Positions 1 through 12,978 are shown, counted from the stretch's first letter. The stretch: 64,000 nucleotides of DNA from Epiperipatus broadwayi (GCA_028023455.1 JAQFVV010000551.1:1-64000), one strand, 5' to 3'. The notes: generated from the sequence alone by a model not told the origin. A program made the numbers and translations.

Positions 1-3000
1 AAACAAAAATAAATGCTTACTTATTTCTGTTCCGTTCCAAATAGTACATTTTGGCAAGTACTTATTCAAATAGTGGTCCTTCCAGTGTTTCCTTCAGTAG
101 TCAAAGTTAAAAATTTAGGAAATCGTGAAAAAGTTGTGTAGAATTAGAGGGTTGTTGAGTTTACTCCATAGTAATTTAAATCCATCTATCTATGAAATTT
201 GGTCCCAATTAATTAAAAAAAAAATATTATTTGTAGCTTGCATTTCTTCTATTTTTACTTCAGAAGTGGAGTTGTAGTCTTGTTCCATTTACATTTCTTA
301 GAGTAGTCCCCCCCTCCCCTACAAAACTTTTATATTATATACTTTGTCCTATCTGGGGATTTGGTTCTATTATGGGCCAATCATTGTAAAATGTGAATAA
401 ATTAAAGTTTTTATCCCTCAAATGAGAATCATCCTAGACTGATGCATTTCAGTTTACATTAAAATATAATATATTTAAAGATTGTTTATAAAAAATTTAG
501 AAGACTTATAAATTGATTTTGCTGTTTTTTTTAATTATTGTTTAACACTACCAATAAAATAAAGTGTTAAATATTTTTTATGAAAACTCCCAATAATATT
601 TTAATACTATTAAAACAACATTTGAAATAGCTGCCACTGGAACATGTGATAAAATGTTTATGGGATTTATAACCACTGTATCAGACTCTTCCAGTGTCTC
701 AGCCAAACAATCAAGATCATCATCACTTCTTAAGCATGTTTTAATGAGCCAATGCTTAGTGGGAAAATTATAAATCCCAAGCGTTTATCTCTACATAACG
801 AGTCCTCTACATATTGATGTCTTCAATATCTTAACAATTATTACTTAATTAAAATTCAAAATTTACACACATTTATCCACTGGATAAAACCTACTATCTT
901 TGAGCCAAAACATATGGTTACTATATTATATATATATATATTGTAACGGTATATATAATCTCTGAGCCTCACTTGGATGCACCATATATAACGGTATGCC
1001 CCCCTCTCAACAAGATAAGTTAAGGAGTAGAATCTCACTATAGTCAGATTTAAGGTCTTCATATAGGATGCCAGAATGATGTGATTTAATTTTGATATAA
1101 AACTATATTTGTTCTCAATAACTAATTTATTATTTTTAAAAAAATTATTATATCCAACCACATCAAATCAATTTTCACCTTATTAACTTTACCATTATGC
1201 TCAGATTTTAACTCGGGGAAGTTTAACACTTTACTCTCTTTAGGGGTTCCTATCAATATTTTAAAGTAATATTAACAACTGAATCTCACTAACCCTTTAA
1301 TTCAAATAAAACAAAATTGAAGACTTCATTTAATATAAAAAACATACTTATTTATTTAACATTTAAATAATTTAAATTTTACAATATATATAAAAATATT
1401 TATATATCTACCTCCTATATTAAAAATATAAACATTCTCCTTGCTTACGGTAGATATATTTTCTAAACCTATAACACTATGTGATTTTACAATTTAATTT
1501 AAAATATAAGTATCATAATATTTAGACATTATATTAATGTTAATTTACACCAATTGGATAATACAAATAATAATCCAATTATTTGTATATAACACTTTCA
1601 TTCGTTAAAATGATTGATAAGTTATATTTATTAATATAAAAATATATACTTCACAACAATGTTAATCATTTATTTCTTTATCACACATTAAATTTATTAG
1701 TCTATTTTTGATTAGTATAAACAATGTAGTGTCATGTCATGGGAAAATATGTGGATTCAAAAATAGTTTAATATCTTACCTCTAAGTTCACATTATAATG
1801 TTCCCAAAATTAACATTTGATTTAACCGATATTTAAATCTTTATTAATCATAAATAAAAACTCTAAAAATATTCTAAATTATTAATTTTCTCTACAATGC
1901 ATAAGAAAAATGAAATTAACTTTTTCCTAATTATAATTTTCAAAAAATCCCAAATGGCATTTATAAAAAGTTGAGAAATGTTTTCGTGCGAATGAAAATC
2001 CTTAAGATGCAGTTTTTTTATTCCTTTGTTGTTAAGCATTAAAAAGAGAATAATATTAGGATATCCTAAGTTGACATTTAGTTTCCTCTTTATATTCATC
2101 TTCTTAATATAAAGTTCCTTCATTAATATTTACAATTCCATTTTGGAAGACTGAATTTTATTATTTTAAGGTATTCATAATTCCATTTTGAAGATCTAAT
2201 TACTTTATAATTCTAAAGCATTAGGCAAACGGGGTTATTCCTATATATATATGTTTGATTAGGTAAGTGCATTTTATCTATCCCATGATACAAATATTTG
2301 TGTTCCAGCCACTCGGCATTTTCTTTATAATGAAAAGTACATAAAATTTGAATGGAGTTTTTATAAACATGTTCTTTTTTTTTTTAGACGCTGTTTAGAT
2401 TTTAAAACGTAATTCAAACAATTTTTTTCTATAAAACACGAAAATATATTTAGATTACTTTCATTGAACAAGTTAAAAAACTTCTTTTAATGAGTATTAA
2501 ATTGTTTAAAATATAAACTTCAACTTACACTGTTATTTGTAATCAAACATAGTAAAAGGTTTTGCAGGAAAAATATAGCTGTTAAAAATAGGAATCCTTA
2601 TTCCCTTTTCTACAATAACAAGAATAGAAGAATTATGCCTTCATGTCTCCCGCTCCATCAGCTCGCTGAAGCATACCCATTCTCATTGTTGCAATAACAA
2701 TTGATGATTATAACACTAAGTTAATTTAAAGCTTCCTGCTTCTAATTCGATAAACTGTGAACCCAGGGGTCATTTATCCCTTGTCAACAGTCTGTCCTTT
2801 GTCAATAACGTCATTTTTCATTTTTTAAAGGAGAAATGAAAAATAGTAACTATATTTATTTTCATAAGTATAATAATAATGTAAATATAATTTATACATA
2901 TTGATTACATAAATGTATGAGAATGTATGAGTATATATGTACTCCTACATTTCCCTCGATTAAGAAAATTTAAATAAACTAACATTTTTTATTTTTTAAT

Positions 3001-3492
3001 TCTTCATCTTTGTTATCATTTATGCATCATTACAATTCATAATTTTTTTTATTTTCCCCTCAACTGTTAAAAATCTTAAATTCTTCATCAATTATTAGAG
3101 AAAAAAATATTATTAATTATTATATTTAATAATAATTAAATTGTTTTATGGGCAATTGGGTTCTTTTTTTTTATTGTCTTAAATATGGTATATCTAATAT
3201 AGTCTTGTTTTAATCAAATCATAGATTAAATATACTGATCTATTTTATTTCAAAATAATTATCTATTAAAGTTAAATAATGAAATACTTTAGTATGCAAA
3301 AATCATTATCTAGATTACTTTTTTTATTCACTTTTTTTCAATGAATTAGCTATATAATGTATCCTTATTAATATATAAGTATTTTAAGAAAATGGTATAT
3401 CAAAGAAATAATTATATGGTAGAAAACCTGATTATTCTATAACTAAGTTTTAACTAGTTAGTTCTTTAGATGTGTTTTATGTATAAATCAAT
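1..3492. other. AT-rich gene-less stretch
   Basis: No gene is recognised here. The DNA is very AT-rich with homopolymer runs and (AT)n tracts, for example near 920-960. Open frames of 86-101 codons on the minus strand (about 856-1161 and 1863-2123) have lysine, isoleucine and asparagine-rich composition and no motif, so I treat them as chance. A short block at about 2630-2820 is clearly richer in G+C than its surroundings. It shows no open frame or repeat partner within the window. Confidence 0.5.
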
Positions 3493-3648
3493 TTAAAATG
3501 CCAATCCTGCCCCTTATGGAGACTTACTAGATTATCACTGACATCTAATAAATGAACATACACAAACTTATTTAAAGATGGCAATCCTGCCTCCCTTTAG
3601 TTTTTTGAGACTTACTAGCATTATCTTTAGCATCCAATAAATATATTA
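3493..3648. repeat. Two-copy imperfect tandem duplication (~78 bp unit)
   Basis: Two adjacent segments (3493-3560 and 3571-3648) share a core reading CAATCCTGCC, then GAGACTTACTAG, then an ATTATC-like stretch and CATCYAATAAAT. The second copy carries a short insertion after the first core. It lies just beyond the 3' side of the minus-strand gypsy relic, so it could belong to that element's untranslated region or LTR. No matching second LTR was found to prove this. Confidence 0.6.
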
Positions 3649-3984
3649 GTTGGAATTCATTTGCGAACTCTTGGCTAACGTATAAGTAATTTGGTCTCTC
3701 CATTTCCACATTAATGATATGATCCATCTTAGTTAGACACAATTATATATAGTATTTCGCCTCTCTTCATATCTTTAATTCTTTACCATTTTCTCCCCAT
3801 AATCCTCACAATTATTACATAATTTAGGTACTACACACTTCATGGTAATTGTTTATTTAAGACAATTATTATATTTTTCCTCTATAGGGCTTTTATGATC
3901 TGAGCATTTTAAGTACCTCGTACCTCACCATCACAATCCAACCAGTATGCATTTGGTCCAGCTTTTTCTTTATAATGGTAAATG
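3649..3984. other. Stretch downstream of gypsy relic, nothing recognised
   Basis: This is AT-rich DNA between the tandem duplication and the last recognisable integrase codons. It is where a 3' LTR would be expected for the minus-strand element. I could not match it to the sequence beyond the gag end near 8.2-9.4 kb, so no LTR is called. Confidence 0.4.
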
Positions 3985-4880
3985 GTCCTTCATAGCTATT
4001 ACAAAATTTATGAAAAAAATAAAATTTTGTGGATTTACTAACATGTGGTGTCTTTAAAAATACTTTGTCACCTACTTGAATTGATAGTTTGACTTGTATG
4101 TATTTTTATGACGCTTTGGAGCCATTTGTCTCATTCTTTCTAAAGCTTCTTTTTTCCTTTTCCAATGTTTCATGGTTAAATTAGGGATTGGTGGCTTATA
4201 ATATTTAAATAATATTAAGTATTTTGTTTTAATTGCAATTTAATGGGTGTGAATCAATTGGACTCATTAACACTCCAATTTATATAATTTACCATATCTG
4301 GTGTGTGCTTTACCCACCTTTTGAGATTATCTTTCAAATAAGTTCTAAACAAATGTCCAAGTTCCCCGCATTACACGTTCTCACATGGGTTTGATTGAGG
4401 ATTCCTTATAGAAGTAAGCACATGTTTTATTTGATGTTATTTAATTTACCCACATATTCCCATTTCTTTGGATAGGAAGGTGTACCATGATCAGTTAAGA
4501 TCGTCATAGGTTTCCCTATCCTTTCAAAATGTGAGGGTTTCCTCAATACTTTAATGGTATAACTAGCAATTATCATCAGGGTATTGGATAAGCAGACTTA
4601 CAGATTTGAGAGAAGAGATCATAAGCTATTACTAAATTTTTATTTTATTAAATGGAAGGTCAAGGTCCATAGTAGTCTATAGCTAATATCTCATTTGGTC
4701 TTTCTGGGAATGATAGAATTTATTGAACTAAGACAATTTTTATTTACTGGTTTAGCTCTCAACTATTTGACAATCTTGAATTTCGTTCAAAATATCTTTA
4801 ATGCATATTAGATGACCAATAAATCCAACTCTTTATTGTTTGTCTCAGTTTCATAGACACTACTCTAATGTCCATATAAA
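3985..4880 (-). pseudogene. Integrase relic (gypsy type)
   Basis: Reading the minus strand, a zinc-finger linker-like region lies near 4740-4860. RPNEILAIDYYGP follows at about 4660-4710, with the first DDE aspartate codon at 4675-4677. ILTDHGTP lies near 4480-4505 and holds the second aspartate. PQSNPCENV lies near 4365-4395 and holds the glutamate in a position where ER is usual. VGDKVFLK lies near 4050-4080, as in the C-terminal DNA-binding part. The residues of the catalytic triad can still be identified, but they are separated by stops and frame changes. Integrase inserts the cDNA into host chromosomes. The order after RNase H fixes the Ty3/gypsy class. Confidence 0.8.
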
Positions 4881-5154
4881 CAATGGATTATATTGTATGA
4901 GTGGGTCTTTTAGAACTTCGAAGATTATTACTACCCTCCACTCATTTAAATTATCATTAATTTTATATTTTAAGACTATATTATCTATCTTATATAATGG
5001 AAGATTACACTGGCTGTATACAGAATTTCCTCATTATTTAATGTTTTAATAATCAGCATTAAATTTTTTATTTTTATTTTGTAAATTATAGATATTTAAT
5101 AAATCATTCTCTACATTTTCATCAACTATCAGGTCAACATTCATAATGTAGGCA

Positions 5155-5367
5155 TTATCTACCGACTAAATGTAGTTGTTCTGATTTACATGGATTTCGA
5201 CTTAGTGCATCAGCTCCAACATTCTTGGATCCTTTACAATATTTAATTGTATAATTGCACTCTTGTATAACAGACTCTATCTCACTAATGCGAGAATTAG
5301 TCAAGTAGCTATGATTCAAGAATTCGAGGCTTTTATGATCAGTTATCACAATCACTTCTGGATCCAA
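5155..5367 (-). pseudogene. RNase H C-terminal relic (gypsy type)
   Basis: A 70-codon open frame contains VITDHKSLEFL near its N-terminus, SRISEIE in the middle, and YCKGSKNVGADALSRNP toward the end. These match the last catalytic part of gypsy RNase H: the TDHK strand and the ADALSR signature. RNase H degrades the RNA of the RNA:DNA hybrid during reverse transcription. The first catalytic residues lie upstream in sequence with frame changes (about 5370-5600). The start codon here is only the first Met in a fragment of pol, not a true start. Confidence 0.85.
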
Positions 5368-5675
5368 GAAGCATCTATAGGAATTTTTGAAAAGTCCACA
5401 GTATTGCTAGGGCTTCTTTCTCTGTAACCGTATAATTGAAATTCAAGTCCTTTTAATAGCTGACTAATAAAATAGAGGATTCCTGTTTGGCCATCTCCTC
5501 TTGGATTTGAGATAAGGTTACCCCTAATCCGTAACCGCTACTATCTGTTTGTAGGATGAATGGTTTGCTAAAATCAGGAGGAAGCTAATATAGTTTGCTG
5601 TTAAAAATCCACCTTTGATTCCAGAAAACGATCATCTTGTTCCTCAGTCCAAAATTTCCAGTTTTCTCATCTTTT

Positions 5676-6290
5676 CTAATGAGTTTTTTTAACAATTAAT
5701 TCCATGCAATCAGAAAAATTTTTGGTAGAAACGATTATAAAATTACACTCTATTTCTAAAAATGACCTTATTTGCTTCTTATTTGTGGGTTTAGGGAAAT
5801 TCTGTATAGAACTAATCTTATCCGGGATGAGAGGTTTAATCCCCATTGTGACTAACAATATGACCTAAGAAGATCACTTCATTAGATACTAAAGTGCTTT
5901 TCTTTAAAATTGATTTTTATTCCTTTGTCAGAACACTCTCTTTTAAAACATTTCTATATGTTGAAGATGTTCTTCAATTGTAGTTGATGCAATTATAACA
6001 TCATCTACATACATTTTGTCATAATCTGTTTTTATATCGAGGAGATAAGGGTTTTATCTAAGCATCGAATTAAGCAGCACCACTATTGATCAATCCAAAT
6101 GAGCATCCTATTAAATTGATAAGTAAATCCTTCCTTTTCAATACATGGTATATTATGATCTTCAGGATGAGGTTTCTATCTGCTAATAGCTTGAGGTTAC
6201 ATCGAAAGTAGAAAGCACTTCTCTTGTTTCCCAAATCTCACTTGAATACTTCGGTATTGCGGGGTATATTTCTGTCCAAGGGACAGTAAT
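5676..6290 (-). pseudogene. Reverse transcriptase relic (gypsy type)
   Basis: On the minus strand, STFDVTSSYQQI-like residues (with a stop at one position) near 6195-6230 correspond to the RT palm segment that holds the first catalytic aspartate. The polymerase box MYVDDVIIAS is intact, with YVDD at 6000-6011. After a frame change, the 60-codon frame at 5676-5858 carries the connection region (a PDKI motif, FPKPTNKKQIRSFL, then an NFS motif), which is normal immediately after gypsy RT palm and thumb. The known function is copying element RNA into cDNA inside the Gag particle. Multiple stops (for example between 6080 and 6190) make it non-functional even though the two catalytic aspartates of the YVDD box survive. 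Confidence 0.85.
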
Positions 6291-6764
6291 TTTGTTTAGG
6301 TGGTGTCTAGCATCCCAAACAAAATCTCATCGACTCTATCTTTCTTCTTCACCATCATCAAATGGATTACAGTATGGTGAAGAGCATTTGGACATAATTT
6401 CCCATTCAAGCATTTTATTAATTTTGTTTTATATATTCTTCTCTATATTGATAAGGAATAGGATAAGATTTAGATTGAGAAAGGTTGACCATGAATTAAT
6501 TTATTCTTTTGCTTGAAAACCTTCAATCACTCCTGGTATTTCTGAAAATATTGTATTATATTCATTAACGAAATTTATTAACATTAATAATTCATCAATT
6601 AAATATGATTCAGCAATTTTGATTTACAAATGTTTCTGGTACGTTTGTAATAGTATAATCAATTTCCAACAGATCATACTTTTTGGAGACAATGTCATCT
6701 AAAACCTCATCACCTATATCAGACTATCTTATTTTTAAAATCAATCAAACATTTGTTCAGATGT

Positions 6765-6830
6765 AAAAAGTCTACTCCCAATATCATTTCATGAATAAGT
6801 CCAGTTAATATCAAAAATACATGATAAAAT
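6765..6830 (-). pseudogene. Protease C-terminal motif of gypsy relic
   Basis: The minus strand encodes ILGVDFLH here, the hydrophobic Gly-Asp-Phe/Trp-Leu segment that closes the aspartic protease fold in gypsy and retroviral proteases. The upstream active-site D-S/T-G was not found in readable form. The placement between gag and RT is as expected. Confidence 0.5.
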
Positions 6831-7499
6831 ACATGTTTGATTAATAGTTAGTTTGATTCAGATCTGCTTTTGAATTAATTTTAGCCCTTTATTATTGGCT
6901 AGGTTAATCTGTACCGTTTTAGGATATAGGTTTTTAATATGTGGATTTTTATCTACATCAACCTTTTATAAAAAACTCCTCAGATATTACAGATATTTGG
7001 CTATTATTATCTAATTAGGCTCATTTTGCAAATCTTCAAACACCAATATTAATTAAATGGACAATTTTGAGCAACATACTTTGGTTTTAGCATCATCTTC
7101 CCCTCTGAACTTTTTATATTATGTTGGTGATTTGTTTTAACTTCAATTTTTTATTTTGTTCCTCGTTTTAAATGTGGGTCTTTGAGGAGAGGAACTATTT
7201 CAAGAAGACCTCACTTAATTTAATTTTTGCTGTTGAATTGGTATATTTTTATTATACCCTATTTACCTTTTATTCAATCCCACTAGTAGATGCTATACTC
7301 TTAATTTCTGAAATTTGACGTGTATCAGAACTTAATTTAACATCTGCATTATTATCACTCTTCGTTGTTTTACTGTAGAATGATTAAAAAGTCTTATGCT
7401 TTCTTTTTTATAATTAATACGCATTTGCCAGAATATTTTCTTTCTTTTCTTTCAACATAATTTTGATTAAGATTTACTGGTTATTTGAGTCAATATTAT

Positions 7500-8125
7500 T
7501 TAAAATATCTATAATTTGTTCGATATTTTGTGCATTAGAAAATAATAAAGACTGCTCAATTTTCATAGGTAAGTTGTGTTTTGCAATACGAATAATTTGA
7601 TTTTGGACTGAAATGATAAGTATCAAGGGTTTTCAGTTTTGATGCGCAATCTTCTGCCAAAATTTAGCAAGAGAAGCACCTGGCATACTTTTATACTTTC
7701 CTGAAATTATTTACGATACAACAAAAATTCTTGACGATCACCTATTTCAAAATTCTTTATCAATAATGTTTTTTGATATTCTTCAAAAGTTTTAGGTATT
7801 TTGGAATAATGATTCCCACCATGATAAAGCATCACCTTGTAAATGACTGTATGCTACCTATCAATTTTTCACCTTCTGTCAAATTACTATTTTTTGGAAA
7901 ATATAAATTTAAACTCTTTAGATGCTCATTAGGCTTCATTTGTAAGCACTTGAAATTTTTTAATTTTACAAATTGATTCAACAGTAGATTGCATGTATGA
8001 TTTATTGCTAACATTTTTTGCAGGTATAGATGATTGTTGATTGTGATGGTGACAAGTCTCCTATAAAATAATAATATTAATACTAAAGTATTTTGTTCCC
8101 TTTGCATGTTTTCCATCTCAATCAT
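7500..8125 (-). pseudogene. gag relic of the 4-8 kb gypsy element
   Basis: The longest surviving frame (7832-8125) encodes 97 residues and ends in a stretch resembling the start of a retrotransposon capsid domain (SLNLYFPKNSNLTEGEKL). After a frame change it continues with an ALSWWESLF-like segment near 7800-7830, matching the 'L-x-G-x-A-x-x-W-W' hallmark of the retrotrans_gag family. Further on, around 7500-7600, an IIRIAKHNLPMKIEQSL segment fits the downstream part of such domains. Gag would form the cytoplasmic particle that packages element RNA. No zinc knuckle was found. Frames are broken several times, so this is a pseudogene. The family assignment rests on motif shape and on its position before pol. 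Confidence 0.6.
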
Positions 8126-8130
8126 TACTT

Positions 8131-9474
8131 CATCTTGATGATCCTTTTATTTGGATCTTTCCCTTATCCTGTCAATAGCTTCTAATATTTGATTAATTTA
8201 TCTGGTAGTGTCTTCTTTTAATATTAGATAATTTAATCCTTTTACTAAGCTTGGGTGTAATTTTCCATCATTATTTTCTTTCTTTTTCTCAAAACTCATC
8301 CTTCAAAACTTTTATGGTTTGATCTACGGTAATATTTTTATTTTCCAATTGATTACATCTCTCACGATTGATTCTCTAATAATATTTCAATATGTATCTT
8401 TTATTTAACTTTACGTCTGAATCAATCCATTTTACTTTACATTTGGACACTGAAAATCTTTTTCCTTAGAACTGAATTTTCTTGTCTTGGTTATTAGCTT
8501 CTATGTGGACATCTTCTGAAACACTAAATATCTAAAACCTTTTTCAGTCTCTTCTTGGATTTTATACATATCAATTTGGAGATGATTGTATACAGTTTTA
8601 TTTCTAAAAATTTGTTTTCTACTTTATTTTGCTTTGTTTCAAATTCAAGTCATATACTCTATAAAAGAAATATAAAATTCTCTTTAGTGAATTATTATTC
8701 CAAGTTTATTATGCAATTAAATTTATTGCAAATCTGCTCTATTATATATCTTATTGTTATCATTAATAATTTTTAAAAATCTACTCTACAATGAAATCTG
8801 CATTATATCCAAAGAATATATGCTCATGTACCTTGTCATTAAGTGATATTTTCCCTGAAATGAATAAAATTATTATATTATACAAAAGATTTCTGGTATG
8901 CTATTTAAATATTCTTTATGAAAAACTGAATGGCCATTAATTGTATTGTGTACTCATGTGTTGCATATAGAAAATATTTTGAATACTCTATATATAATTT
9001 TAAATTTGCTGCATTTTTCAATAAAAGGGAACATTTTTGTGACTGCAGAATGATAATTGCAATGAAGATATCCTGTTGAATCATAGGGCCTCCATGATTA
9101 AGGACTTTTAATTATGTATTTTGGTAAACTCAGTATAATTTTAAATATTAATTTTATGCTATTGTAATTTATTTACCACATATTTTATTTATATTATGCA
9201 TTTTTGTCTAATATATTTTATGCATTATTTGTAAACTGTAATATTCAGAAGTTCACAGAATTTTTCCTATTTTATGATACTATATAATTTTAAAGTTTTA
9301 TTTGACTCCTTCATGAGTAATTCCTTTATTTATTTGAATGTATGAGTTTATGCAGAACCAGTAATGTTGTATATTCTTATTGCTTATTTCAGGCTATGTT
9401 TTTATTAGTCCAAATTTGACAAATAATTTTTATTGTCAATTTTATACATCAGTTATTTATTATATTTGTTTAGG
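8131..9474. other. AT-rich stretch upstream of gypsy relic
   Basis: No gene or repeat partner was recognised. If the gypsy relic had kept its 5' LTR it would lie here, since the element reads leftward. No sequence shared with the 3.4-3.9 kb side was seen. Confidence 0.4.
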
Positions 9475-9685
9475 GTAATGTAGCATTATCTCTCTCTTTC
9501 TTTGTTTTATTGTACATGCTTATCTTGACATTATATTGTTCAAGAGATAACAATGTTTCTCTCCTGTGCATATTTATTTCATTATTACATTTTTTCAAGA
9601 GATTATAGTTATGTCTCTCTCTTTTGAATGTTTGTTTTGCTAGCACATATTTTATAGATATTGTAGCTATGTCTCTCATCTGATT
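9475..9685. repeat. Minisatellite-like tandem repeat, four diverged units
   Basis: Four units of about 55-65 bp each contain a core of the form AGAT(T/A)..AGYTATGTCTCTCTC. Cores lie near 9480-9500, 9545-9565, 9598-9620 and 9655-9680. The units are quite diverged, indicating age. A minus-strand frame of 69 codons across it reflects the repeat rather than a gene. Confidence 0.65.
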
Positions 9686-11559
9686 CAGTAGATTCCATGA
9701 TATTTAAGCATAAATGCTTTATTTAAGGCAACTATTATTATTCCTAATATATTTTGATGCTTTATTCTCATTTGCCTTGTGTTCAGAGACTAAGTCCTAG
9801 CATAAGTTTTGCCCTCAAAATATAGGTGCTCCCTTTAAGTTATGCCATTATTTGGCTTTGTTGCCTTACTTATCTTTATCACTCAGATGTATTATATCAT
9901 GTTTATCTTATATGAAGCCATGTGTGGTATATTACTATGACAGGGTGATTGATATTGTTGCTTGTTCTGAGGAATATATTTTTTTCTGTTACAGTCATGA
10001 ATTCTCAGTGTAGGTTATGAATGATTTTGATGTGTAGGTCTGTTTTTGCTGTGTTTTTCCAGTATTGCAGGATGTAGACTGATAAATATTTATTTAGAAA
10101 TTAAAATTATATTTTTGGGTCTCAGTAAGTAATGTACACCACATCTAACAATTATTTCATCACTGAATTGGTAAGACATGCTTAATATTTAGATATACTT
10201 ATTGCTGGGACAATATAATAGTATGCCTGTTAAGTAAATGTGTGGAACTTTTTATGATAAAGCTAATATTAAGAAAAATTTTCATCAGTCAGACAAAGTT
10301 AATAATAGTCAATTATTATTTAATCTGAAATTTATTTTTATTATCAGTAAACTTTAAAAAGCATTTCCCTTATGCAATGAATTGTATAACAGTATATAAA
10401 TAGTTTGCTTTGAAATATTATTTATTTGTCTTTATTGCCAAAATAAATATTGTTTTTATTGTTAAGTATGTCGTATAGTATTTATATCATAATTAACACA
10501 TATCCAAAAATCTTGACATTATAAACCCTATTACACAATTATATTTATGTTGGTCATTAAGAGAACATGAATACAAAATTGAATATAATAATCACTTTGT
10601 TCAAATGGTGTGCAGATGTTAAGAAAGCTTTTAAAATAACTTATTCATTTATTTTCTTAATTTTAAATTATCATTTTAAACAATTCCACTTATTAAAAGA
10701 AGACTGCTTTAGTGATAAAATCATTTACTTTATCCAGATTACTGTTGATTATACTTATAAGCTTAAATTATTTATCTTAAATTCATAAAGAAAGATTTAG
10801 TATGAGTTATTAGTAGGATGTTCTGAATGGCCATAAAATCCCTTGTTCCACTCATTGTGTCTGAATGAAATCCTAGTATTTTTCTTTCATTCCAAATCAA
10901 GAGTTTCACATATATTGAAACAGTTAGATCTGTTTCACCTATTATATTCTATAATAGTGTATTTTGTTTCACTCAGATTGCATGTATTTCTTTAATTTAA
11001 AACTTTGAGTGTGCTTGTAATATTGCCGAGTATGTGCGTGTATAATTGCCTTGTTAACTATAATATGAAATACAGTCATAAATATTTATATATGCGCATA
11101 TTCATTTATGTTTGTTAAAACTGAAGTAAACATAGCAGTGTGTAGCTAGAATTTATGTATATAACAAAATAATAAGTTTAAATTTATAAAATTTTTCATT
11201 AAGTCTTAATATTCATTTTAAATAATTTTCAAGTTCTATTGTTTGTTTAAAATTACACAAGCAGTAATTTGTTTACGAGTTTTAACATTTTGTCTAAAAA
11301 TAATCTTTTGGCTGAAAGTTGACCCATTTAAAATTATAACTAAGACAAATTATAAAATTCAATCAGGCATAAATTCATACTAAGTGCTATTGCAAAACTC
11401 GGGAATATATCTTTGACTCTGGGTGTAGCTATGATGCAAATTGGAAAACTCGAGGGAATAGAGCTTTTATGACCAGATTCAACTATAGCAAATATTTTAC
11501 TAAGTGGAAATTTGGTTCAAGGCAAAGTCTAAAACAGTAAACAAGTGATGTTGTGAAAG
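9686..11559. other. AT-rich gene-less stretch
   Basis: No coding, RNA or transposon signature was recognised. The 73-codon frame at 10567-10788 is rich in lysine, isoleucine and phenylalanine and resembles no family I know, so I treat it as chance. Confidence 0.45.
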
Positions 11560-12050
11560 TAAAGGGAGAGGGACCTAGTGTCAAAAATAGAATATAAAAA
11601 AGGCCTGTAGTAGCCATCAAAAGTGGTTGTTATTGCTGCTATGTATTTTCTGAAAGACCAGTGCCAAAAAAATAATTAAAAGGCCGTTCCTGCATTACTT
11701 TATAGCAAGATGAATTCTACTAAGCCATTACCAAAGCTGTTCAAATAAGGACCGTCGGCTAAGGTACAATAGACAGCCGTCTATTTTCCCCAGACCACTG
11801 TTACCAAATGAGAGAAAACATCAACCTCTGCCCCAGCCCAATCCAGTGATGGAGAAGCTATACCTGAAATACTGAGAGTTTCTGACCGAAGTGATGAAGG
11901 AAAGCCACCACCAAAGTAAATTTATAAAGCTGCATCCAGACTTAAACCTAGAAAAGCCACAGCCGATTTAATAGAGAGAAGATGCACAGTAAAGAACGTC
12001 TTGAAAGACTTACTACCAAATATTACCGGTAAATCATTCGGCAGAATACA
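11560..12050. other. G+C-enriched block of unknown nature
   Basis: This roughly 450-bp stretch is clearly richer in G+C and in purines on the plus strand than its flanks. One plus-strand frame between about 11800 and 11960 reads through with a single stop and includes PLLPNERKHQPLPQPNP. A second frame is also partly open. No family is recognised. It could be a worn transposon piece, an untranslated exon or an old coding exon. The next 450 bp (12051-12498) is ordinary AT-rich DNA. Confidence 0.35.
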
Positions 12051-12498
12051 TTAATTTCATAACTAAACTCATTCTAAATTAAAAGCTAGCTAACTAATCA
12101 AATCTCGTATTTAATTATATCATTTAAATGTTAAACTAAACTGTTTATATTAAATTTATTTTAAAGCTTAGAGCACTCTCAAAATTCTTGCTTGATCATA
12201 AATATTTTAAGTAAGCATAAATATTTAATTTCTATAAAACCATTCAAACCAATTCTTCATTTCTAAATTATAACTTTATTGATCATTTTCTGCAATTTGT
12301 TCTTACGTTATCTATCTTTAGTTTTAATTTCATGTTTATTAATTTATGCTATGTTCATCAGAACAGAGCTTTGTGGGGTTTAATAATTATCAAAGGTTAT
12401 GTCAGAATCTTATAATATAAAGAAATATAGGCAAAACTCCCTTCTGAAATCAAACTATAATTTACGCTAGAGTGAATCAGTTACTTATAATGCACAAA

Positions 12499-12722
12499 AT
12501 AAGTTATTTAATATATAAATTTTGCACAAGTTATTTAAAATGTATATTTTGCATAAGTTATTTAAAATGCATATTTTGCGTAAGTTACTCGAAATGGATA
12601 TTTTGCAAGTTATTTAAAATTAATATTTGAGTAAGTTATTTAAGAATCAATATTTTGCCTGAGCTATTTAAGAATTCATATTTGATATAGATTATTTAAA
12701 AATCAGTTCGTTTGATATTAGA
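12499..12722. repeat. 27-bp minisatellite, about eight units
   Basis: Successive units start with AAGTTATTTAAAATG and end with ATATTTTGCAT-like sequence. Inner units are 25-27 bp, and the outer ones are stretched to about 29 bp and more diverged. Decay towards both ends and the best-conserved units near 12528-12581 suggest past expansion by slippage or unequal crossing over. Confidence 0.8.
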
Positions 12723-12978
12723 TGTAAATTATATGACATATAATTAATGTTTCAAGTTCTAGTAAATCTTTAAATTTGCTATAACTCCATTTAATTAAAG
12801 ATTAAGAAGCTATGCAGATCCTTAAATCAGATTCTTATTATTGCCTTTATCATGTGACTTAATAATTTCATTTATGAACTGACCAGTAGTAGTAGCACTG
12901 AAAGAAGCTAATATTTTGGCATAATTAATTTATAAAAATATTAATTTAGCATTGCGAATGTGTTGCTAGTTAGCATAA

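Larger units (their letters stand above)
3985..8130 (-). mobile_element. Degenerate Ty3/gypsy-like LTR retrotransposon (internal region)
   Basis: Conceptual translation of the minus strand gives the gypsy domain order gag, protease region, reverse transcriptase, RNase H, integrase, running from high to low coordinates. Each domain is recognised from short conserved motifs, listed in the separate entries. The order RT-RNase H-integrase is diagnostic of Ty3/gypsy rather than Ty1/copia. Stops and frameshifts interrupt every domain, so no product can be made. Neither LTR nor a primer-binding site was recognised, so the outer limits are only those of visible coding homology. An origin as an old insertion is inferred from the decay. 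Confidence 0.85.

Noticed and set aside
856-1161. 101-codon minus-strand open frame
   Set aside because: Composition follows the AT-rich DNA, it contains translated (AT)n repeat sequence, and no motif is visible.
4840-5049. 69-codon plus-strand frame
   Set aside because: Antisense to the region between RNase H and integrase of the minus-strand gypsy relic.
6292-6516. 74-codon plus-strand frame
   Set aside because: Antisense to the start of the minus-strand RT region of the gypsy relic.
3500-9400. Attempt to find LTRs for the 4-8 kb gypsy relic
   Set aside because: No convincing direct repeat was found between the two flanks by eye.
12499-12722. Regular ~27-bp repeats considered as a CRISPR array
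   Set aside because: Units are contiguous with no unique spacers and decay at the ends; no cas genes; animal-type DNA.
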